Below are positions 49,240 to 58,811 of a DNA stretch of 64,000 bases, piece by piece. A model generated the notes under the pieces. It had not been told where the DNA came from and did no database searches. It was given only the letters and a program-made list of their open reading frames with translations. The position numbers and the translations under genes were made by a program. This stretch comes from Helianthus annuus (lineage: Eukaryota; Streptophyta; Magnoliopsida; Asterales; Asteraceae): positions 128,971,144 through 129,035,143 of the forward strand of contig NC_035448.2 in NCBI RefSeq assembly GCF_002127325.2, given 5' to 3'. How positions within the stretch are numbered: position 1 is the first letter of the stretch; every line of letters begins with the position of its first letter.

Positions 49240-50246
49240 ACAAAAACTTCAAAAGTCAAGCCATCATACACAAACACATCCTTCCTAAAGGAAGAAAACA
49301 ATCCACTCGAAAGGCCACTCGATCGGGTGACCATCCGAGCGGACTGCCACTTGCACGATCAGCCATCCGATCAGACTACCATCCGATCGAACTGTTGTCC
49401 GACCCACTCGCACTCTTTATCGTTTTACGCATCGCTTATCGTTATGCTATCGTTCTGATCAGGCTAACCCTACTCTCTAGCGCTCCCTTCAATCCATCAA
49501 TCGTTGTGAGTATACTCGACCCCTTTTTGCTTTATGCACTTTTGGGTGTTACATACGTTACTTATTCTAAATCACATCGAACACACTAAGCAATACTTTT
49601 AACGCTAACCGCTACCGCATGTTATACGTGACTTAATGAATGCTTGTTTGTTATGTTTACACATGGAATGCTGTCTACCTGCCTTAGCAACGATAGTACT
49701 ATAGTTTGGACTCAGCACCTGTTCACTCAGGGGTTGTTAAGGACAATTAGTTACATGGCTCACAGTGGTGAGTATGTATCGCGAACTGCCTTCGGCAGTC
49801 AACCCGCAGTCATTGGTATTGACAGGTTCATGTCGATAACTAACATGCCTCATTTCACACTGTGTACGTGCTGGTTATGCGTAATCGATTTCGAACTCTA
49901 TTATATCTATTAAACTTGTATGCTCACCTTTACACTATGTGTATTGACTTTTACTTTAACGTATGTGACAGATGCTTAGGATGCTTATTTGCTTTCTTTG
50001 CTGTGAAATCGAGGCTAGGAAAGACCTAGGTCAACAATAAACAATTGTCTGTAATAAAAATCTGAGTTGTCGGAATAGAACAATTTGACTAGATCTTTTC
50101 TGTAATAATTGTATTATCATTTATGACATGGTATGGAACATGTTGCTTTAAATACTTGGTAAATATAGTTGTTATGGAAACTTCTGGACAATCTGTTTCG
50201 CTCAGTGCCGTGCCCCGATGATTCCGCCATCGGTTGGGATGTGACA
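49240..50246 (+). repeat. 3' LTR remnant of C
   Basis: It matches 44543-45547 and ends ggttgggatgtgaca before TSD TTCAC. The junction with RT shares a short acaaacaaaaac / acaacaaaaac similarity, which suggests a microhomology-type deletion. It contains the same CGATCG-rich block (49320-49400). Confidence 0.9.
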
Positions 50247-50372
50247 TTCACCCTCTCCATCTCTTGACCTGTGACCTAACCACCACCAGCATCGGATCTG
50301 TCGCCGTCACCGACCCATCACATTCACCCTCTCTCTCTCTTGACCTGCGACCCAACCTACCACTACCACACC
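50247..50372. repeat. 76-bp tandem repeat in H, right portion
   Basis: Continuation of the array at 22220-22433. The gacctgtgac and gacctgcgac landmarks are at 50266 and 50342. With element C and one TSD copy removed, the 76-bp register is kept across the insertion. Confidence 0.75.
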
Positions 50373-50377
50373 TATTA

Positions 50378-53120
50378 TGTAACGCTCCGCATTTCTGCAC
50401 TTTCTCGTTTTAGCAAGTCATGTTGTACTTTCCATATTTAGACTCTTGTACTCTCTTTGTAACCTACTTTCGTTTCGTTTGTAATTCGAGACTATTGATC
50501 TTAACGAAAATGAAACTACTTTAATCATGTTGTGTATTCATATTAGACTTATGTGCTATTGGTATTCAAATTTCACGTTTGAACGATATATTATCATAGA
50601 CTCTCGATTCGTTATTACGCTCAGTGCTCGTTAAACTAGTTGAAACTCGTAAAATAGTGAAACTCGAAAGCTTTGTGAAACGAATAAACGTTTAAAGATT
50701 TTTATTCGTTATAAATATGGTCATTATTCAAGTTTAAACTAATGAAATTAATTAAAATAATTAATTTTGTTATTTAAAAGTTTTTTTTTATTTTTTTTTT
50801 ATTTTTATAATATCTAGTTAATCTCGTTAGATATTAAAGTTAGTTTTTGTAAAAAAAAAAGATATTAAGTTAGTAAATATAAACTAACTTAGTTAGTTTA
50901 AACTTAAAGTTAATTTTCCTTTTTAAATAACAACTTAACTTGGTTAATTAAAAGTCCAGGGACTGTTTTTGCAATTACTGAAAGTTTGGTGTTTTCTAGA
51001 AAAAAAAAACAAAGAAAAATAAACCTCAAAAAAAGGCGCTGACCACGGGACTCGAACCTGGGTCGCCCTTCTCCCACACCCGCACACTAACCAACTGAGC
51101 TGCGCCTACACATTTATCTTAACCCAGCATTAAATTCATTTATACAGTCCTTAAACTGAACCTAGGCAGCCGCGACCAGACCCCCTTTTCAGCACGTTTC
51201 AGCGGGATTTTTGTGTTTATTTGAGTTTTAAACTCATTTTTAACATTTATTATTCAACTACAAACTAACCTAATCACTCCCTATAAATACCAAGCCTCTT
51301 CCAAGCCATTTACACTTTTCTAATCACTCTAAACACTCTCAAATCCTCCCATAATCAGCTGCAAATCTCAAGTTCGAGCAGATTGTTGCATCTTCACAAA
51401 AGTGAGCATAACTCACTCATTTCTTAACCTTTTCACTTGATTCTTTTTCCTACTTGCTTGGTTAATCATGGGGTTTGATTCCTTGACTTCTCCTTGGAGA
51501 AATCAGACCCGGAATTGCCCCGAAATTGACCAAAAACTTTCTGTTTTGTTACAAACTTATGTAAACTTCATCCAACTTGTGTCTAACACATCTCATACCA
51601 ATGTCCTAATGCTTACAACCTCTCTTATGGTTGGTTAAGCTTAAAAACATGGTTGAGACACTTAAATCAGAGGTTAAAACCTCACAAATATTCTGTTTTA
51701 GTTAGGGTTTTACCCACAAGTAGTGTTCAAGCATGAAGCTTGATGAATGTGTGATAGTTGGACTAGCTTGGGCTATCCTTCATAGAAATCCACTCACTAC
51801 TTGATGTTTTTCCGTAGATTAGTTGTTGTTATTACATTATTACTTGTAAGTTCATGACCCTCCTTGTTGTTTATAACAACAAGTGTAGTGGTGAACAATA
51901 GAGGTACCTAAATGGAAGCTTGTTCTTCCTACCTCATGTATGAATTCTATGACACAAAGAGGTGCCTAAATGGAGACACTAATCTCCTACCTCATGCTTG
52001 AACCATAAGACTTTGTAATCTTTTTATTATCCAAGTTATTCCATATGTATACCTAAGTAACTAAACTTGATGATAACTTAATAGTTACTTGTCAAGAATA
52101 TGTTACATCATCTATGACCATGCCCTTGTTACGACTCTAATGGACCTTTGAATCCATGAAATCATACCAACTCTTTTTGAGTTTTAATAGCGTCAAGAAC
52201 AAGAGTTATGTGTACAAGATGATTACTTTCACTTATGTTATTTTCTATACATTCTAAACTCCGAATCTATAATCTTCCGATTTCCCCAAACTCATACACC
52301 TTTGCTTTCCTCGTGTAGAAGGACAAGGTGCTCCAAACTAATTCATCTACCAACTTTGCTCTCGGAACTTCAAGTCAAGACTTGTAAACCGTGAGTATAC
52401 TCGATCCCTTTTTCCCCTTTACACTTTGGGATGCAACATGTATACCTATTCAAAACAACTTTTATGCTTAAACAAAACGTACTCTATCTATGAACGTGAC
52501 ATGAAACTATTATGAATATTTGCTATGCTTGTATGCTCTATGAACGATTTGGAACGTTATATGCTCATTAACTTTGCTAGCCCACCTTAAAAATTATAGC
52601 GCTATAGGATTAACGCCCCGCCCGCTATTCTAATTGGGTATTGTTAAGTTAAACATTACCACCCCGCTGAACGATTGGGATTAGGCTATTTTTGTGCGTT
52701 GTATTCTTGGGTTTGATCATATAGTACGCCAAAAATTTCATTGCTAGTAAATTTATTCACTATGTTACATGTTGGATATGAGTTTTTATTCTATTATGCT
52801 ATGTAGTCAAACTTGTATACTCGCCTTTGCTTTTGCATTGAACTCTATTTTAATACATGTTGCAGGTTAATTGTTGAAGTATGGACTAAAGATGAAACGA
52901 GATTTAGGGTGGACTAGATACACACCTAGATTAATTTATCTTTTGTTGTTATGATCTATGTTGAAACAATGTTGTTGTTTTTGTTTGAATCTTGTTGACT
53001 TTAGTATTGAAATGAAATTTGAACTTAATTAAATATTGTCACATAGTGTTATAAAGTCTCTAGCAATCTATACACACTTCGTCTCATCCCGATGTTTCCG
53101 CCATCGGTTGGGGTGTGACA
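50378..53120 (+). repeat. 5' LTR of D
   Basis: TGTAACGCTCC ... GGTTGGGGTGTGACA. The TATA box ctataaata is at 51281-51289. About 175 bp upstream is a tRNA-like sequence on the minus strand (51035-51107). Several imperfect duplications such as ggtacctaaatgga / ggtgcctaaatgga (51902 and 51960) are present. Confidence 0.95.
51035..51107 (-). ncRNA. tRNA-like pol III unit in the 5' LTR of D
   Basis: On the minus strand the segment carries an A-box-like cagctcagttgg (51091-51102) and a B box ggttcgagtcc (51048-51058) about 32 bp apart. It ends gcgcc followed by seven T (51028-51034), a pol III terminator. Acceptor-like ends ggcgcag/cagcgcc pair except for one position. The anticodon arm does not fold cleanly, so it is a tRNA relic or SINE-like head and I would not call it a working tRNA. 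Confidence 0.6.
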
Positions 53121-53123
53121 GAT

Positions 53124-53136
53124 TGGTATCAGAGCC
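53124..53136 (+). promoter_or_regulatory. primer-binding site of D
   Basis: tggtatcagagcc, three bases after the LTR with the same gat spacer as B and C. Confidence 0.9.
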
Positions 53137-54261
53137 ATAACTATAGGGAATTAGGAAAAAAAATTGCCATGCTTTTGCCCTAATCTATAGTTCTAGGAAT
53201 TTTGCCTCTTATTTGTTGTTTAAAACTTTTGTGCTCTACCATGCATGCTTCCTAGCTATACTTTCTATTAAAATTATGTGCCTTTCCTAAGGCAAACACT
53301 AATACACTTATGCTATTTTTATACTCTTGTAACACCAACGAGAAGAATTTACCAAAATAGGCGTGAAACCCACAATTTGGTAAACGACTCTCATTCTACC
53401 TTTAATCTATTTTGCACGAAATTTCACCATTAAGCTAGGAGTGGCATCCACAACTTAATGGTAATTTCCATTTCAACTCTAGTGGACCCTCGTCAAAGTG
53501 TCAAAATTTTATTTTGATCGACGAGTACCAACCACATTTAGGGTACGAAATCGTCAAGTTAAGGGTGAAACCCGCATCTCGTCGATTAAGTCCCATTCCT
53601 CGATTTTTATTCTCGCCAAAGTCTCGAATGTTTCAATCATTTAGAGATGTGTAGTAACCAGAAGGGTAAGATACCGTTAATCGCTTCTCGACGAGAGTAT
53701 CTTACTTATAGGCCAAAGCACAATATCTCTAAATCGAAAGAACTTTCGACCCACTTTGGAATAGTCGACGTTTCTCTACCCGAAACAATCCAATGTTTTA
53801 TTGAGCCTCTCTTTTATGTATCTCAATTTATATGTGATTTTATACTAGAACGTTCGTTCATTTCAAAATGTCGTTTTAAACATTTCGCACGTTATCGCAA
53901 TCACAAACAATAATAATCCCTCGTGAACAAACTAAATTTACGATGCTTTCGTTTATTCATGTTATGCTATGTGGAATTCATGATTATGGTTCAAAATGTC
54001 GTTTTAAACATTTCGCACGTTATCGCAATCACAAACAATAATAATCCCTCGTGAACAAACTAAATTTACGATGCTTTCGTTTATTCATGTTATGCTATGT
54101 GGAATTCTTGATTATGCTATATGGGACGTTTAAACTTTTATGCTATGTTAATCAACTTGAAACTTTATGCTATGTGACCCTTTATGCTATGTGATCAATT
54201 TCTTTTTTCTAAAACAAGCATTATGACCAAGTCTCACTCATTTCGTTATTTTGAATCTTAG
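53137..54261 (+). other. 5' leader of element D
   Basis: About 1.1 kb without a credible frame. A segment of roughly 115 bp is directly duplicated (about 53865-53983 and 53992-54110, both containing tcaaaatgtcgttttaaac and aaactaaatttacgatgc). Motifs like aggcgtgaaaccc and agggtgaaaccc recur at 53360-53575, as in the leader of C. Confidence 0.65.
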
Positions 54262-54536
54262 ATGTCTTCTCGTCACTCCAACGCGTCTAGGAAGTCAAAG
54301 TCTCGCTCCACCAAGAAGATGATGGCTTTCATGGCCGATCAATTTGCTCGCGTCGTTCCAAAGGTCATTTCCGAGATTCGAGCCTCTGAAACTCCTCACT
54401 CTTCCGTCGACTCTAAGGTTGAAACACGCAAGCCCGTCTCGTTCAATTTCAAACACTTTTCATCATGCAATCCAAAGCCATTTACTGGCAATGATGGGGT
54501 GACCGCCATGCTTGAGTGGTTTGACAGCATAGAGGT
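54262..54536 (+). pseudogene. D gag N-terminus before frameshift 1
   Basis: MSSRHSNASRKSKSRSTKK, then FMADQFARVVPKVISEI and FKHFSSCNPKPFTGNDGV to WFDSIEV. At about 54536 the frame shifts by one base. The expected continuation ([19 protein letters not shown]) is in the next phase. Confidence 0.88.
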
Positions 54537-56966
54537 CCCTTCATCAATAGCGAGTGCCCCGATGAGTTCAAGACGCGCAGCGCGACTGGGGTATTCCAAG
54601 CCCGAGCTCTCGAGTGGTGGACGAATGAAAGAAGCATACGTTCGAACGAGCTGGCATATGCTTTGACATGGGAAGAGACTAAGGCCCTAATGATGGATGA
54701 GTTTTGTCCTCCGCATGAGCAACGAAAGTTGGAGGAAGAATTTTGGGTGTTAAAACAGATTGGTGATGACAACCTAGCCTACACCACCCGTTTCAAACAA
54801 CTCTGTTTCATTGTCCCTCACCTTGTTTCGACCCCTGATCGCAAGAAAAGCAAGTATATCAATGGTTTACCCCCTAGTATGCGTGACACAATCGAGGCAG
54901 CCAAACTCGATAGCATCGAAGACATTTACCGTTTGGCCGCGTCCTTGAACAACAACCGTGTTCGCGATAAGCAAGCCGCAAACCCCGTTCCTTCAAAGCC
55001 AGCCCATCAAATCACCCAACAATCGAACAACAATAGGGGAAAGAAGCGAAAGCAGTCCAACCCCGTTTGTAACGCGATTGTGCCGCCTGTTAACCCGAAC
55101 CCTGTTGCTCCTGATAACGCCCAAAGGTCGTACACTGGGATTCACCCCAAGTGTGCCACTTGTAACTATCATCATCCCGTCAATGCTAGGTGTCGCCGTT
55201 GTGGCATTTGTAACCGTTATGGACACGACACCGCCTTTTGTCGATACCAACAACAACAAGCACCACAAGCTCAGCAAGCACCAAAAGCGCAGCAAGCACC
55301 ACAAGCTCAGCAAGCGCAACAAGCTCCACCTGCTCCTCAGAACGCAAGACCACCTAGGGCATGTTTCAAATGTGGGGATGTTAATCATCTTCGTCCCCAA
55401 TGCCCTCAATGGATCCAAGAGCAGCAGCAACCTCCTCGTGGACACGCCTTCAACCTAAATGCGAATCAAGCACGCAACGACAATGATGTCGTTAATGGTA
55501 CGTTTCTTGTTAACCATCTTTATGCTTCGATACTATTTGATACTGGTGCGGACAAAAGCTTTGTGTCCCTAGAATTCGAATCATTGTTAAACTGCACACG
55601 CTCTAAGCTACCTAAGTCGTTTTCCGTTGAAGTCGCCAATGGCAAGTCCATCTTACTCGATTCCATTCTCCTCGATTGTCGTCTTACTCTTAACGAGCAT
55701 GGTTTCTCTATTGATCTCATACCCATGCAATTGGGTAGTTTCGACGTCATCATAGGCATGGATTGGCTTCAAAAGAATCATGCTGAAATCGCTTGTCACG
55801 AGAAATTCGTTCGCTTACCTCTTCCATCCGGTGACGTTTTACACGTTTATGGAGACCGACCTTCAAGGGGACTAAAGTTGATGTCCTGCACACAAGCGAA
55901 CAAGTACTTACGCAAACAGTACTTTGCCTTTTTAGCCCACGTTGTGGAAGAAAAGGGCAAGGGAAAAAGTTTAAGTGATGTTCCAGTGGTGCGCGATTTC
56001 CCTGACGTCTTTCCTGAAGATCTACCCGGTCCTCCTCCTCCTCGATCTGTTGATTTTCGCATTGACCTCGTACCTGGTGCGACTCCTGTTGCCAAGGCTC
56101 CTTATCGTCTTGCACCTTCCGAGATGCAAGAATTGTCTTCTCAGCTTCAAGAACTCCTCGATAAGGGTTTCATTCGTCCAAGTACCTCTCCTTGGGGTGC
56201 TCCTGTGCTCTTCGTTAAAAAGAAAGATGGTTCTTTCCGCATGTGTATCGACTATCGTGAGCTCAACAAACTCACCGTTAAGAATCGTTATCCTCTTCCG
56301 CGTATCGACGACCTCTTTGATCAACTTCAAGGCGCTACCTGTTTCTCCAAAATCGATCTTCGTTCTGGTTATCATCAACTTCGAGTCCTCGAAGAGGACG
56401 TTCACAAAACCGCTTTTCGCACTCGCTATGGACATTACGAGTTCGTGGTTATGCCCTTTGGCTTGACCAACGCACCCGCTGTGTTCATGGATCTCATGAA
56501 TCGTATTTGTAAACCATACTTGGATCGCTTTGTGATCGTCTTCGTTGATGATATTCTCATTTATTCTAAATATCGAGCCGATCACAAGCGTCATCTTCGC
56601 CTTATACTTGAACTTTTGCGTGTTGAACGTTTATATGCTAAGTTTTCTAAATGCGAGTTTTGGATCAAAGAAGTTCAATTCCTTGGGCACGTTGTTAGTG
56701 AAAAAGGAATCCATGTCGACCCTTCAAAAATCGAAGCCGTGAAGAATTGGACCGCGCCTAAATCTCCTTCTGAAATCCGTTCTTTCTTAGGATTGGCGGG
56801 TTATTACCGTCGATTCATCTCGAATTTTTCAAAAATCGCCGTTCCTCTCACTTCGTTGACTCAAAAAGAGAAACCTTTTGCTTGGGGTCCTGAGCAAGAG
56901 GAATCTTTTCAAACTCTCAAGGACTTGCTTTGCAACGCTCCTATCCTCGCTCTCCCTGATGGGATG
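54537..56966 (+). pseudogene. D gag C-terminal part, protease and reverse transcriptase
   Basis: Gag continues with [32 protein letters not shown] and a CCHC-like cluster [14 protein letters not shown]...[12 protein letters not shown] Gln/Ala repeat tract (about 55250-55330) and zinc knuckle [14 protein letters not shown] follow. Protease is [12 protein letters not shown] with [16 protein letters not shown] has [49 protein letters not shown] and [11 protein letters not shown]. Frameshift 2 is at about 56966, just before RNase H, and fits a single-base deletion. Confidence 0.93.
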
Positions 56967-58777
56967 ATGATTTCGTGGTGTATTGTGATGCATCGAATCG
57001 TGGTCTTGGTTGTGTGCTCATGCAACGAGACAAAGTCATCGCTTACGCCTCTCGTCAACTCAAAATACATGAGAAAAATTATACTACCCACGACCTCGAG
57101 CTTGGCGCAGTTGTTTTTGCGTTAAAGATTTGGCGACACTACCTATATGGTACTAAGTGTGTGGTTTTCACTGACCATAAGAGCCTACAACACATCTTTG
57201 ACCAAAAAGAACTCAATATGCGACAGCGACGTTGGGTGGAGTTGCTCAACGACTACGACTGCGAGATTCGCTACCACCCTGGTAAGGCGAATGTCGTGGC
57301 CGATGCACTTAGTCGTAAGGCTCATGTAGATGTCATTCGTTGTTTTCATATCTCGAGCGATCTTCACAATCGCATTCGTGAAGCGCAGTACTCCTCTATC
57401 AATGAAGGTTCCATGGCTGTAGAAATACGTGGAGCATCTGAAAGTCAACTCGTTTCAAAACCTGATGGTCTCCTCTATTGTTGCGATCGCGTTTGGATAC
57501 CAGATCGTGACAATCTTCGTGACCTTATCATGAACGAAGCACACAAATCTAGGTACTCAATTCACCCTGGCGCTGACAAGATGTACCATAATCTACGTAC
57601 ATCCTATTGGTGGCCTGGTATGAAGAGAGACATTGCTGTGTACGTTTCCAAGTGTCTTACCTGTTCGAAAGTCAAAGCCGAGCACCAACGACCTTCTGGC
57701 CTACTCGAACAACCCGAAATTCCCGTTTGGAAATGGGATAGCATTGCGATGGACTTCATAACCAAACTCCCACGTACGCCTTCTGGTTACGATAGCATTT
57801 GGGTAGTCATTGATCGTTTGACTAAGTCCGCACAATTCATTCCCATTCGCGAGGATTTCAAGGTTGAACGACTTGCTCGTGTCTATACCAATGAAGTCAT
57901 ACGCCATCATGGTGTTCCTCTCGACATCATTTCTGATCGTGATGGTCGATTCACTTCGCGTCTCTGGCAAACTTTTCAGTCCGCTATGGGTACTCATTTG
58001 AATCTTAGTACGGCTTTTCATCCTCAAACGGATGGACAGACTGAACGTACTATCCAAACCCTAGAGGACATGCTCCGTTCTTGTGTCATCGACTTTGGTG
58101 GTAGTTGGGATGTGCATTTACCTTTGATCGAGTTCTCGTATAACAATAGCTACCACTCTAGTATTCAAATGGCTCCTTTCGAGGCATTGTATGGTCGCAA
58201 ATGCCGATCTCCTTTAAGCTGGCACGAGATTGGTGACAAACATTTTACTGGCCCTGAGATCATACAAGAAGCAACGGATAAGATTCTCCAAATCCGTGAC
58301 AATCTACTCAAGGCTCGAAATCGTCAAAAGAGCTACGCAGACAAGGGACGCAAACCTATGGAATTCAACGTTGGGGACCATGTCCTACTCAAGGTGTCTC
58401 CTTGGAAAGGAGTGGTTCGTTTTGGTAAAAAGGGAAAACTTGCCCCTCGCTATGTTGGTCCTTTCAAGATACTCGAAAGGATTGGTAAGGTGGCTTATCG
58501 ACTCGATTTACCTCAAGAGCTCAGCAATGTTCATCCAACGTTCCACGTCTCGAACCTAAAGAAATGTCTCGCTGATGAAGGACTTCAAGTTCCTCTCGAA
58601 GATCTTCAAATCAATGAAACTATGCATTTCGTGGAAAAACCTGTGGAAATCGTGGATCAACAAGTCAAGTTACTAAGGCGCAGTAAAATTCCTATCGTTA
58701 AGGTTAGATGGGAAGGAAAACGTGGCGCTGAATTTACTTGGGAACTCAAAAAGGATATGAATTCTACGTCTTCCTAA
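56967..58777 (+). pseudogene. D RNase H, integrase and chromodomain-like tail
   Basis: RNase H ([52 protein letters not shown]). Integrase has zinc-binding [19 protein letters not shown]...CLTCSKVK and catalytic residues in [17 protein letters not shown] and [11 protein letters not shown]. The tail ends with [10 protein letters not shown] and the chromodomain-like [20 protein letters not shown]. The stop TAA (58775-58777) overlaps the left arm of the pre-PPT stem-loop. This part alone is intact. Confidence 0.93.
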
Positions 58778-58811
58778 ATTTCGGGACGAAATTTCCTAAA
58801 GGAGGTGAGAC

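Larger units (their letters stand above)
22434..50246 (+). mobile_element. Ty3/gypsy chromovirus-type element C (hosts A)
   Basis: TSD TTCAC flanks it exactly (22429-22433 and 50247-50251). The 5' LTR is in two pieces (22434-24083 and 44510-45547) because element A is inserted in it. The internal region runs 45548 to about 49239. The 3' LTR is a 3' remnant (about 49240-50246). A deletion removed the rest of RT, RNase H, integrase, the 3' end and the first two thirds of the 3' LTR. By-eye comparison of the shared LTR part shows roughly 28 substitutions in about 1 kb, the most of any element here. Confidence 0.9.

Noticed and set aside
49644..49913. 89-codon frame, repeated at 44945-45214
   Set aside because: Both copies are in the LTRs of C. 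Similarity between them reflects LTR identity and is no evidence of coding.
51035..51107. Functional tRNA gene
   Set aside because: A and B boxes are good, but the anticodon arm and part of the T stem do not pair properly, so it is described as tRNA-like.
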